From the NCBI RefSeq assembly GCF_918797505.1, contig NC_092797.1:20721372-20785371 (forward strand): a DNA stretch of 64,000 nucleotides. The letters are read 5' to 3'. The notes below the pieces were generated by a model. That model was given only the letters and a program-made list of their open reading frames with translations, searched no databases and had not been told where the DNA came from. Shown in pieces: positions 1-11,933 of the stretch. The position numbers and the translations under genes were made by a program. This stretch comes from Bemisia tabaci. Lineage: Eukaryota; Arthropoda; Insecta; Hemiptera; Aleyrodidae. The first letter of the stretch is position 1, and the number at the start of each line of letters is the position of its first letter.

Positions 1-604
1 ACCCGTTGTCTTCAAGGATAATCCAAGTGAATTTTTGGAATAACGGAATTAATTTCTCAAATATCTTGCGGATCATTTGCTGCAATTTTCGCGAAAATAA
101 TTTTCGAGGCAACTTGGCTTAAGGGAAATTAATTTTACATTTTAAATTCTGAATACTGCAGAGAGTTACATTGAATCTTCCTCGAATAGAATAATATTGA
201 GAGGCTTGGAGGATAAGACGCACAAGTGCAGGTTTTGTTATTTCGAGAAGTACGTGATAGAAATGTCGCAATTACATGGATCCTAATGGTGGAAAGAAAG
301 TTCAAACTGACTTTTTGACGCTTAAAAATTGGAATTTGGGAGCGGATTTTTTTACAGAATATGCAATAAAACAAGTTTTACTTGAACTCATTAATATCTC
401 AATTTTTTCAAAAATTTCACTTATGTTGCTCTCCAAGTCCCTCATCTAAACATTCACACTATCAAGAAACATTCCCTTTCATGTTCCCCACCATTCCCCT
501 TAATTTTTATCGCGCGTTTGTAATGATCACGAAAGCTATTTAGCGTATCCAGCTAAACCCGGCATCAATGTAATTTCTGATCATGCTGCTCATTTTCTCG
601 CTAG
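1..604. other. No gene seen
   Basis: This is AT-rich sequence with only short open frames and no recognisable domain. A pyrimidine-rich run ending in CTAG at 597-604 is a possible splice acceptor for the candidate exon that follows. Confidence 0.5.
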
Positions 605-765
605 ATGAGACGCGACGTGAATCAGTTTCAAAGCTAACAGATAACCAGCCCGGTGGCATCACACAGCCTCTAACACGGCCGGGTAACAAGTACTTGTACG
701 TGCCCGCAAATCCAAGCAACGTAAACACCACGTTCATAAGTCCGTTGTTTTCGATCAGTGTTTAA
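605..765 (+). CDS. Candidate terminal coding exon, unknown protein
   Basis: An open frame follows a good acceptor-like pyrimidine tract (about 586-604, ending ctcgctag) and runs to TAA at 763-765. If it is an exon it enters in phase 1. The encoded tail is polar and ends in residues YVPANPSNVNTTFISPLF plus SISV, with one N-glycosylation sequon (NTT). The GC content is higher than in the flanks, which is the main reason to consider it. I recognise no family. A minus-strand frame over 540-737 is similarly open, so the coding strand is not settled. No upstream partner exon lies in the window. Confidence 0.25.
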
Positions 766-1988
766 TCAGTTTTGTGAGAGGGTGAATTGAATTTCGGGCG
801 TGGTCGACGAACCTAACGTGAAAATTCATTACAAAATTTTCCAAATTAAAGTGAAATTCGAGCCGATGGATAAATGGGCGGTCGAATGAAAAGCCGGGAT
901 TTGGTTGAATAGTTTTCATGAACTCGACCTTGTGAATGATTGACGTGGAGTCTCTTCGATAAGCGAAACTTCCAAGTAGGTAGTTAAAAGATAAACATGA
1001 TTTTGAGGTTATTTCTTAAGGAGAAATTCATAGGTCCAATTTTGTGAGTGGATCGCATTCACAATGAAGAACTCATTCTGCTATGAATAAGGCCTTGGTA
1101 ATAATGACAACACAATTGTGGCAATGTAATATTTTTTTGTAGGAAAAATGAGAATGATTCTGAGAATTAATCGCGTATTTATGAGTGATGCTTTTTATGA
1201 TGATATTGGAAAATGACATGTTGATATCTCTGGTAACAGTTTGGTATCAATAACAGATTAACAGAATGTCGCAACGCGTAAAACTGCCACACCACAATAT
1301 CGCATTGTAATGGGTCAAAATTCAAAACATTTCCTCTAATTATATTTTTTTTTTCCAAAAGTACACTTACAATTAGTCAGATTTTAACGCTCCTCTAAAT
1401 TTTTCAAGGGATCGGGTTTTCCTAGATTTGGACAGAGGTTTTAAGGCGAATATCATTAAAATTGACGCTCCTCGGCAATTTTCTACGCTAAATTTATCAA
1501 CGGCCTCAAAAAATACCAAAATTTTAAATAAATAGGGAATTTTAGGAAGTTTTGGACCTTTCAGAGAAAAAAAACTTGGGTCCCCTAAGACCCTCTGAAC
1601 GCTCTTTTAAATTTGTGGTTTTAATGTTTTTGAGGCTCTGAAACACAAAAATTCGTGGAGAGAAATAAGTCTCATTAAGACCCAAAAATCACGCTTCTGC
1701 AGTCGGACAATTTAATACTGAATTTATCATTTCTAAAGGCCTTATTAGTTGTTGTTTGTGGCAGTTTTAGTTCGTTTTTGGAAGTACCTTCTGTTTTAGA
1801 GGCGAATTTCTCTTACATTCAATCGCTCTTAAAATTCTTTTGAGATGGAACTATTACTGAATACGTTTTACTTGTGACCAGGGAATGCATACAATGTCAG
1901 GTAATGAAACGTATTTCCTTTATTTATTTTTTTTAATTTTTTTTTTTTTTTAAAAAAAAATGTCTATTTGTTTTAATTTTATTTTTAG
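766..1988. other. No gene seen; AT-rich
   Basis: I see no long open frame or structured repeat. It ends in long T and A runs (about 1921-1988) finishing in TTTTTAG, which could serve as a polypyrimidine tract and acceptor for the next candidate exon. Confidence 0.5.
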
Positions 1989-1996
1989 GGTTGTGA

Positions 1997-2234
1997 ATGG
2001 CTTCATTCAATGCGAACGTGTTTTTCTTCATGTTCGCATGCGGGAAAAAAGTGTCTGCTTCAGAGCCGAACTTACTGAGATGGGGCACCCTCAAAGACGA
2101 CGGGGTTTTCGAGCGCGAGCGAAGAGCCAAGGCCCTCTCACGCCATGGGCTTGGCTTCGGGTTTGCACCCCTTGACTACTCCTCCACGTACGGATCGACC
2201 ACGTCCCTTAACGCTCTCTCATTACACGGAGCAG
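1997..2234 (+). CDS. Candidate first coding exon, unknown protein
   Basis: A GC-rich island of about 250 bp sits between an acceptor-like TTTTTAG (ends 1988) and a donor at 2235 (GCAG|GTAAAA). The ATG at 1997 opens 79 codons and leaves in phase 1. An in-frame TGA sits directly upstream, so this would be the start codon exon with a short 5' leader. The peptide begins MASFNANVFFFMFACG, weakly signal-like, and continues into a charged stretch with RERRAK and then a Gly/Ser/Tyr-containing tail. I do not recognise the product; a secreted precursor with basic cleavage sites is one possibility. No partner exon was found. Confidence 0.35.
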
Positions 2235-2372
2235 GTAAAATACTGCAGCATTAACAAAAGCCTGATGTGTAAAAAGAAACTCTTGGGGTTTTTTTTTTTT
2301 TTGAGGGGGGGGGGGGGGTTCGTACCCAACAAGTGGTGTCTAAATATATACAGTTGTGGACGCCATTATTTG

Positions 2373-3485
2373 GTGTAAGTTACTTCAAGAACGAAGGCGT
2401 TGTATACTTTTTGTTTGTTTATTTAACTATTAAAGCTTTTCGACCGGTTGGTCATAATCAGAGTTTCAATACACATCACGATTTAATACAATCACATCTA
2501 ATAAAGTTTTCAATAATTCAACAACACTAACAATATCAACAACGTTCACATTATCAATGGTAGCAAGACACTTAGTCCAATTTTTTTTTACCCGATACCT
2601 AGTTTGGCCAACAAATTTAATCCAAGATATACTTTGACAGCGTTGCTCACGTAGTCCTTTAAGCACCGCTACTTATAAGACAAACGGAGCCAAAACAACA
2701 TGGAAATAGAATGAAAGAAAGGACTCGCTTTGATGACGGCGCAGAGATACAACTATTCGTGCTTGATGGATGTCCGTGTTGTATCTGCAAAATTGAAGGC
2801 GCAATGCTCCGCTCTATGCTGTCAAAGAGGTGTCACTTAGATTCAGAACAGGTAAAAAACAAGGCCCGATTACATCTCTAATCTTCGGCTATTTTGCCTA
2901 CGTAGCTCTTGAAGCACCCCTACTAATAAGACAAATGGAACCAACACAACATGGAAATGGAGCAAGGAAAATGACACGCGCTCATGACGGCGCAGGGATG
3001 CAACTATTCGTGCTTGATGGATGTCCGTGTTGAATCTGAAAAATTGAAGGCGCTATGGCGTGAGGCATGAGCTCGCGATGTCTCGCTCTAGACTGCCAAT
3101 GAACTGCTTTGAATCGGGAGAAAAGTTTCATAAAACCAAACCCAAAAACATCTCTCCTGTCCTCGGCTGTGTTGATATTTGATTTTTTCATTTTTTTCAA
3201 TTTGATGTCTTTTTTTAAGATGTATTTTTAGTCCTACATCTAAACAAAATTGAGTAAAGTATCTGGTCATATATATGTCTGGTAATAGATAATATGATAT
3301 TACATAATGTGAACGTTGTTGATATTGTTAGTGTTGTTGAATTATTGAAAACTTTAATAGATGTGATTGTATTTAATTGTGATATGTATGGAAACTCTGA
3401 TTATGACCAACCGGTCGAAAAGCTTTAATAGTTAAATAAACAAACAAAAAGTATACAACGCCTTGGTTCTTGAAGTAACTCACGA
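2373..3485. mobile_element. Inverted-repeat (foldback/MITE-like) element, 1.1 kb
   Basis: The sequence at about 2373-2560 recurs as its reverse complement at about 3303-3485; both ends carry AGTTACTTCAAGAAC and an inner GACCGGTTGGTCATAATC block. The interior contains an imperfect tandem duplication (about 2655-2830 and 2910-3065), each copy carrying CAACTATTCGTGCTTGATGG. No transposase frame is present, so it is non-autonomous. It starts just downstream of a T-run/G-run at about 2289-2320. Confidence 0.75.
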
Positions 3486-3688
3486 TATTTAAATAGGTTT
3501 GCTATACTATAATCCTGGAGTCTGAATTCCACAGTCCACATCCCGAGCCAATACGGGAGAGAGGAGCAGAACTGGAAACTTAAGAAACGATTTTAAAGAC
3601 TGATTTTTTTTTTTTTAAAAAAAAAAACTCATTTCCTGGATTGCTTGAAGGTTGATCGGGTATGCAAGTAGGCTGAATAAGTGAATAG

Positions 3689-3812
3689 GACACGTATTTC
3701 TGCCAAATGGAACTATGTGCATTAAGACATGAGCCCCGAGACTCATAAGAATTGATGCTTAACAGGGCTCACGTCATAATGCACATGGTCCCGTTTGGCA
3801 GAAACACGTATG
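3689..3812. mobile_element. Short palindromic element (MITE-like)
   Basis: This is a near-perfect inverted repeat of about 124 bp. Its arms begin ACGTRTTTCTGCCAAA and run inward to GAGCCC, with a central spacer of roughly 30 bp. It would fold into one long hairpin. No coding potential is seen. Confidence 0.7.
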
Positions 3813-4086
3813 ATCTATGGGATCTGCATTTATTGGTCCGTGCCGACCGGCTTGAAGCTAGTCCATCCTGGTGATTGGCGTCTCAGCAGCACCAACCTAA
3901 GGCATCATGTCGGGGAAGAAACTCTAACATCTTCGAGAAATTTGAGTGTTTGGCAGAATTTTCGATAGTACTCAAATAATAGCGAGGGAAAGAACCTAGA
4001 TTAACGATAGAGGGCATAGAAAATTACGAACAAGATATTTCGGTTTTCGGCCTCTCATAATGTGAAAACGAAAGCTGAGCTATTAG

Positions 4087-4495
4087 CCGATTTTACAAAT
4101 ACATGCAATGATTGCGACTCAGGCCATGCTTTAATAAAAAAAAAAAAAAACCGTGTGCAGGAGGATGTTATTATTGATGTATTATGATATATTTACAATT
4201 TTACCCTAACATGGTGGACGAGCAAACGTTTTGACCAACACTTTGGTCTTCATCAGTGCAAAGGAAAGTGTACATAGAAAAGAATAAAAAACACCGGCAA
4301 GATGCATAATCACAAACGAAAAGGGAAAAGCACTACAACCTCCTTTGCACTGATGAAGACCAAAGTGTTGGTCGAAACGTTTGCTTGTCCACCATGTTGA
4401 GGTAAAATTGTAAATATATTAACATCCTCTTGCACATTGTTTTTTATTTAAGCGTGGTCTGAGCCGCAATCATTGCATATATTTGTAAAAATCGG
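4087..4495. mobile_element. Inverted-repeat element, 409 bp
   Basis: The left arm (4087-4268) and right arm (4340-4495) are reverse complements of about 85% or better by eye. The outer ends read CCGATTTTTACAAAT and the inner ends contain CACTTTGGTCTTCATCAGTG. The spacer is about 70 bp. An A-run interrupts the left arm at about 4136-4150. There is no open frame, so it is a non-autonomous DNA element or foldback. Confidence 0.75.
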
Positions 4496-5342
4496 AAAAT
4501 TAGGATTGATGCGTTTTTTGAGTGCTACTTTCTCGGGGATGTCATTTAGCATATTCGCTGGTGCTTTTCTCAAGGAAGCGAAGATTTGTCGCTGTATCTT
4601 CTCTTATGTCTAAAGTTACCTTTTTTACTTCCAACTGTGGAGATAAAAAAAGTGATTGTAAGAAAAATAGAGCGCAAATTCAGGATATTAATTGTTACAT
4701 GCAGTGCATAATCCTTTTGAAGACTTCAACGCGACGTAGAAAAAACAACCATGCGGTGATACAATCATAACAGCAACATGACAACCATACAACAAGCGCA
4801 AAAGATATGGAACTTCAGTTGGAAAATTAAATACACGTTTAAAGAAGTGATTGCAAACCGTTAGTTCAACTTTTTTAGTATGTAAGGGGGTTGAAATACG
4901 AATGTCGATGAAGACTGAAGTGCGAAACGCTTTATTAAGAGTGTGTCGATAAAATTTGCAACTTTTGTTATGGAAATTAAAACTACGGCTCTCTGTGAAT
5001 TTTTTTGACTCTTTAAAAAACAATTACACTAAATTGCAGGGAATCATTTTCATTAAATTCCCGAAAAAATAAAACCTAACAAAGATACTCAAACCGAAGA
5101 TTTTTTTTGTAAAGATTTTCAAGATAATCATTTTTCACATTTATCCATCAATATGAGATCACGGGATTATCGGTGCCTTGTATGTACAGTGCATTTTTTT
5201 GGATGCTAAATTTGGCAACACCGCATAAGCGTTTCATTGTTGGAAATAAATCGGATTACATTACTTTGTGCATTCAGTGCTATTTTGAAACTTACTTGTG
5301 TATGGTGCAAATATTTCCTTATTCTATCACTCCTTATTTCAG

Positions 5343-5494
5343 ACACATCTCCACACGTGATGATAACTTCACGGTGTGTATCTCCTATCCCACGGCTGAA
5401 ATCTCAAAGAAAACCGAAACGATACAAGAAGCCACGCTGTTACAGATGCAATCGACCAGGACACTTTGCTTTCCACTGCCGAACGAGATATTGA
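5343..5494 (+). CDS. Candidate terminal exon with CCHC zinc knuckle
   Basis: After a clear acceptor (polypyrimidine tract ending TATTTCAG at 5342), a phase-1 frame encodes a basic stretch (KSQRKPKRYKK) followed by CYRCNRPGHFAFHC, an exact C-x2-C-x4-H-x4-C zinc knuckle, and stops at 5494. Such knuckles occur in retroelement Gag nucleocapsids and in CNBP/ZCCHC RNA-binding proteins. Only about 50 residues are available and no partner exon was found, so it may be a cellular gene end or a decayed Gag fragment. The motif itself is certain from the translation; the gene model is not. Confidence 0.4.
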
Positions 5495-7990
5495 CGAAAC
5501 AGCAAGCACAGCACTGATTCTTGAAGTGAAAACCAAGGGTGGTATAAATTATTTTTGAAATCACACTGAGTTTGAATGACGCGAAGATAGGCATTCTTCT
5601 TACGACGAGAACAATGTGGGATAATATCTGTCAGATGGTATTACGTGGATGCCCTTGCAACACCCCCCCCCCCCCCAGAGCTTACAGAAGTAAGTGATTT
5701 AAGGGATACTTTTTGCCTCAGGGGAGGCCCATATGATTTGAATTTTATGAATGTCGATTGAAAGCTGATTGTACCACCAGCCCGAAAAATTAACAACCTT
5801 TGACGCTTCGAAAAATTTCAGGGAAGAGTCCAATGAACGGTCTTTTTTTTATTTGATCTCTATGTTGTCTGTCTTTTGTTGCCCCTTCAAAAATTAATAC
5901 ACACGAACATAGCAAAATTTTTGAGCTTTGACAGATTTTAAGATACAACCGACCACCTCTGATTTCCGTTCTGAAGATTTTTCTTGTGAGTCTTCATTTT
6001 TGCGGTGGCATCTCTCCTTCATCCTTGGCACGAAACTGCGCTAGGTACTCATCTTTTTCTCTCTTTTTTTTTCGAATTCCTCAAAGGAGGTACGATCGAT
6101 CATTTTCGACACAGTCATTCATTGCATTTATAAACCTCCTCTCAAATCAAATGGGCTTCTCTTGACTGCAGGAGATCTTCAGGGGTATTGTATTGAACTT
6201 CACAAGTTTTTAATTATTCACAAACTGTCACGCACACTCATAGGCTAAGAGACCCTTTTACGAACCCATAAACTCAGTAGATCTAGAGGTTTTGACTTTA
6301 TGCGATCAGTTAAGACAGTTCGTCGTTACTTACGCAGCGTATAATCAAAACTTTTTGTTTCATTTACCAAATTAAAAAGATTGACTTTCACCTGTTGTTA
6401 AAAAGTGTAACTTTTTTAAGGTATAGTGAATTGCAACTTCTGCACTTTAAAATATTTTTATGATTTAATTAGCTTTTTAATGACGACGGATCTATTGTTG
6501 AAAATTTTAAAAACAACGAACTGAGATCCTATCGGCAAAATAGATAGTAAAATAAACTCTCACACCTGGAGTATGGTGATGCTTCTCCGCTGCATCTTCT
6601 TGCCTTTATCGATTCTGCAAGCTTGGGTTACAATGCCTCCAGGGCATATGAATGAATTTTACCCTAATATTCTAACCCTATTTTGCCGATGAAAAGGAAG
6701 AGAGAAATTACGATAAAAAGAAATGAAATTAGTGACACTCCGCAAGAGGGCAATAAACGTAGTGCATTAAAGAGGATTGAGCTTCGAGAAGATTGAAATA
6801 AAAATCTGGAAGAGCGAGATGCATACTTCCCACTTTTCTTTGAGATTTGAGACAGTGTGATGACATTAAGGTTGCATATTCCGTGTCGAAACATGTCTAC
6901 TTATGTATATTCGTCTATCTATGATTAAAAGATGGAGCATTTCCTATAAAACGTTTGAACTTTCTACTTTATACAAGATTTAACTGAAAGATTGTAACCA
7001 CAGTATTATTGTATTATTTGTTTTTTACATTTTTAAGGATTTAAAGACGAATCGACCATCTATAATGCGGGATTAAATATATCACGTACTTATACGTGAG
7101 GAATAATTAATTATAATTACTATCCAACAAGGATGTTGGTAGGAGTATTTTTCAAAGCTACGGGGGAAAAAACAATGATCATGATTTCCAAAATTACGCA
7201 AATTAATTGTTGGATGGAGGCTTTGAAAATTTTTAAAAGTTACTTCTTTTATTTGAAGACAACAATATCACTCGCTGATGTGATTTTTAATGGGAAGAAT
7301 TTGCGTTATGGATACTTTCTGAGTATTATATTGTATTAACTTTAATATTAGTATATTTAGTTTTATTGATATTTTCTAATTTTTACAGCGTGTATTTGTT
7401 TTCATGAAACACTGTCGAAGTTTAAAAATAATCTTCACTCATTTATGCGAAAGAAATGTGTCCATGTGTAGAGAACTCACTACAAATAGACCTCCTATGC
7501 ACACAGATGTCTATATAAATTCTGCACATGTAGAATCGGTTATTTTTCTGTAGCTTACTTTTTTTTGTCAAGAAAGAAAAGAAAAATTTTCTTTTACAAC
7601 TAAAACGCATTTATAAACCTTACAACTATTGTTCGAATCCCGGTATTTTCATGATTTCATCATTGCGGCTTTCAAATGATGCAATTAATTTATGTACACA
7701 CATTTACAATTTTTTAGACTGAAATAAAGATTCTTGAATGCCTGTACCTATAGAATATGAGTTTTTTAATACTGCACAAACTGACAGTACAGCAAAGGAA
7801 AGGGTCCCTCCCAAAATACGTATGCGCATGACGCTCAATGGGGGTAGAAACGCGAGGAGAGCATTTCGCCATTTTTTTTTTTTTTTTTCCCACGTGTTGA
7901 GAGATGGAGACCCACGTCACAAAAGTGTTCGGAAGGGGAAGGGGGAGGGGATCGGAAAATTCGAAATTTAGCTTTACTGAATGAGTTACT
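5495..7990. other. No gene seen
   Basis: This AT-rich stretch has only short random-looking open frames. A C14 run lies at about 5665. No RNA gene, inverted-repeat element or supported exon was found. Confidence 0.5.
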
Positions 7991-8603
7991 AATGGGCCTG
8001 TTGCATGCAAGAGATACAGCCGCGCGAATAGACATTTTAGGGGTTAAATGACACGAAAATTACGATGGTCTCATTGAAAAAGTCTGAAATACACTCCTTA
8101 CTGCGCAATTTGCGTTGTTATGAGCGCGCTTTTTCAAATGTCCCGCGTCTGGGGGCAGTTTTCTAATCACCGGAAACGAGCAAACGGCGGGCTCGGTGAT
8201 TTCCGGAAGATGCCGAGTCGTTGTTGTTGTTCTTTTTTCCTTCAGTTTGTTTACAAACCCAACGTGATCTCTCATAGTGGTCCATGTACGCTTTATGTGG
8301 TAACGAAATCGATCAACTTTTAAATATCCAACGCAATCCTTCTACATTTCATTTCACGATATCACGAGCTCCGATTTTTAGGTTATGTTGTCAGTTTTAG
8401 TTGACCGGAAATAGCCGCGAGTTGCCGTCAGAAAACTGCCCCCAGACGCGGGAAATTTGAAAAAGCGCGTTCCTAACAACGCAAATTGCGCAGTAAGGAG
8501 TGTATTTCAGACTTTTTCAATGAGACCATCGTAATTTTCGTGTCATTTAACCTCTGAAAAGTCTATTCGCACGGCTGTATCTCTTGGATGCAACAGGCCC
8601 ATT
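7991..8603. mobile_element. Long-arm inverted-repeat element, 613 bp
   Basis: Arms of equal length (7991-8164 and 8430-8603, 174 bp each) are near-perfect reverse complements, beginning AATGGGCCTGTTGCAT and ending inward at GGGGGCAGTTTTCT. The 265-bp centre has no long frame. Open frames over 7714-8323 are by-products of the arms. A target duplication is not clear. The type is a foldback/MITE. Confidence 0.8.
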
Positions 8604-8911
8604 CAGCAATAAGATTAGTTTTTCAACCACCTTTATTTGTTTGCTTGTTATCGAACCTCAGAAATTAGATAGAATCTATTCACTTTCAATGCGACTGTCC
8701 TAACCAGATAAAGGTATTTATACACAAAGAAACATGCAGAATGGTTGATTTTACGTACGTGCGATATCACGCGTCATTGGTTCAAAAACTTTTAATTTAG
8801 TTGTTCGCCATGTATAAAATAAATTGTGTAATAATTTTTTTCGTGAAACATTCGTCGTAAGGTGAGAAAAACAAAATTAAATCACTCTACGACAGCTCGG
8901 ATGGGTAAACT

Positions 8912-9076
8912 CCAGTAGCGTGGCGTGCCATGCGATAAATCGATTGATCTGCCATTTAGACCTATGGAAAAGGATCGATGGACAGCATGTTTGCAACGAA
9001 CACTTTGATAATCGATTCTTTACATAGCTTCAAATGGGAAACTATCGAAAATCGATCATTCAAGCCTCGCCACTGG
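8912..9076. mobile_element. MITE, GCGTGGCGTG family, copy 1
   Basis: This 165-bp element runs from CCAGTAGCGTGGCGTG to CCTCGCCACTGG. It has internal ATCGATT words arranged as inverted repeats around CCATTTAGACCTATGG-type arms. A second diverged copy of the same family lies near 15571-15733. Confidence 0.6.
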
Positions 9077-9361
9077 TTAGCTCTGCACCATTTACCGTCA
9101 AGAACTAACCTACTAACCTAAATTTCCCATAATTGATCCTTTGGCATCAGTTCAAAGTTAAGAGACCATAAAAACAGGGGTTGAATCAGAAATCTCCATA
9201 AAACAAAACACAAATGAGTTGCTTGCGGTGAAATCGTGTATTTTTGGTTATTTTTAATGAGAATAAAGCATATTTTATATGAAATTTAAACTTGAATGAA
9301 TTTAAGATGCTTTCAAGGGCCACAACCTAGAATCATTGCCCTAGTTTGAGAGCTTTCGAAC

Positions 9362-11893
9362 TTAGTAGTAGCCACCAGAGTTCCCATTGCCAGTACCAGC
9401 AGCGGCTAAAATCAGAATCAATGAACTTAGGATTAGAATTATCAGGCAGATGAAAGGCGGAAGGCGGCTAGTTTGGATAATCGAAAGAGAACTTACAAAT
9501 ATATTTTCTATCACAAATGAAAAGAATGCTCGCACAAAGCTTTTTTATCACTTTATTTGACCGGCCAAGAGATTAGTGCAAAAGTTGAAAATTGAATTTT
9601 GATAGGAGAGAATCGAGGCTCGTTCTGCGGACAATTAGGCACCAAAAATACTCTAAAAGGTCGGACCAAGCCGGCTGTACGATAGGCTAAAAGTTTGAAT
9701 TTTGCGAAAGAAAAAGCCAATTAAAATTCTATCCTCTAAAGTCATGGTCACAAAGTTGCCGGATTTCAATACCAAAGACACCGCTCCTCTGGAAAAAATT
9801 AACCAAAGTGCTCGCACCTTATTCTTCTCGCTATAGAGGGAGCTTTCTGTCAAAACCTCAGAATCTGATTTTTCCCCCGACTTGACAAAACCGCTCAACT
9901 GATCAGTTTTCTTCTGTGAACTAACGTTCTTTTCCCCAGGGCGGTCATACCTATGTTATCATGAAATTAGACCTTCCTTTCAGCAGATATGAGACCGAAC
10001 ATTCCGTAGCTTAGCAAAGCTTGTTGCCTACTTTGGAAATGAAGGCACTTAGATTTTAAGTGATAATTATACGGAATCAAAATACTCCTTCAAAAGAATC
10101 GCTCCTCCTCGCTGAGTATGCAACCTAACCCAAGAAGCAGTGATCGCGATAAATAGCGATTTTATCGGTTGATCATCGCGATTATATCGGTGACAATTTA
10201 TCGCAATATTATCGAATGGAAAATTGCAATTTACGGCGATTAAATCGCTATGCATCGAAATTTTTTGTTCGATAAAATCGCGATCAATTTTCGTCGATAA
10301 AATCGAGATTAAATCGCCATATATCGCGAATTTTATTTCGAAAATATCGCGATAAATTGCCGGGCAATGAAATCGCGATTATATTGTCACAAGATCGAGG
10401 ATAGTCGCTCAGATGTTGATGATCCTAGCGATTTTATCGCCGATTAAATCGCAATATATCGCGATTTTTCTGTTGAAAAATGCTACTTGGGAAATAGATA
10501 GTCTCACAATCCGAAATCCAATTGCCAGTGTCGCCTCGAAAGGGTCTGATCTCTTCTTAAATCAAGAAACTCAAGGGAACAATAATCAATAATAGAATCA
10601 AGAAACTCTTCTTAAACTCAGAACTGATTATTACGATCTTTATAGAGATTGCTATCCGTATCTTAGGTTACAGCCACAGAGGATGATTTCGCGCATGATT
10701 CTGTGCGGCTGTTTTTGATGTTTCTTTCGTGAATGCATTCTAAAAATGTTCCACTGTTCTTCCATCAATTAGATGTGCATGTAAAAATTATTTTTATCAA
10801 TTCAAAGTTGCCAAGCAACTATAAGAAAGAAGATAGTTCTTAAGTAAAAGGTAAAAATTCTTACCAGAACTGCCGGCCGCCGCAAATAATCTGTTCGGTC
10901 CACCGAAATTGAAGGAGGATCCCTTAGATGAAGACTGGGTACCTATAGTTTAAAATAAAACTTTGATAAGCCGCTCTTATTTTTATACATCCAATCTAAT
11001 AATGAATGAGCCCAATCTAAGAGGAATGTTCCTCATACCACCACCTCCCTCCCCCTCCCCCCAACAAGGTCTAGAGTACGTGAAATAATTGCGGAGCAAT
11101 AATTGCACCATATTGATCTGTATTAAGCAATATCGATAAAATGTTACTTTTGAGGCAGAAAAGGGTGTTAGTAAAAGATACGACTTTATTATGAACAGGG
11201 AATATTGGCCAAAAGTAAAACAAATTACACAGCGGGTAAGAAGGCAAATGTTCGCGTAAATATCACCAAAACGCTATTCGGCTGAGAAATTAGCCTTGTT
11301 ACCATCTGTGTAATTTGTTTTTTTTTTATTGTATATCTTGTCACGGGCTGCGGAGCATCAATCATATCTCATTGGCCAAAAAATAGATCATACCTCTAGG
11401 CTGTGGTGCATAGTTAGGTCATTTCATTTTTTTTCCAAAAAAAAAAGAAGATCAATAAATCCAAAATTAGAAAAAAAAATCCACCTAAAGGGCCCTTTTG
11501 TCTCCTGAATTCATAGCATATTTACTAGTGGGCATGAAGTTTTAAGAATTTGTAAATTTCATCGCCACCCTCCTATCCTGCTCTCTTTCTCTTGTAAATT
11601 TTAATACTTTTTTTGAAATTTCTTGATTCTGATATTTCTCTGATATCAGCACGATTTTGCGCTCTTACCGAAGGATTCACCGAAATTACTTCCGGTCTTT
11701 GAGGAGGATGCAGTGAACTTGTTGGCCGAGATGGAAGGTCCGAATTTGCCTTGGTTGAGATTGAAAGATCCACCGTTTACTCCTGAATTTTCGCCTGAGA
11801 TTCATCCGTAATTCAAATTAAATACCATAAAATTCACCGATCCAAATTAGCATAAAAAATTCGTTCAGCAATACACATCATTAAAAACATTTG

Positions 11894-11933
<40 letters not shown>

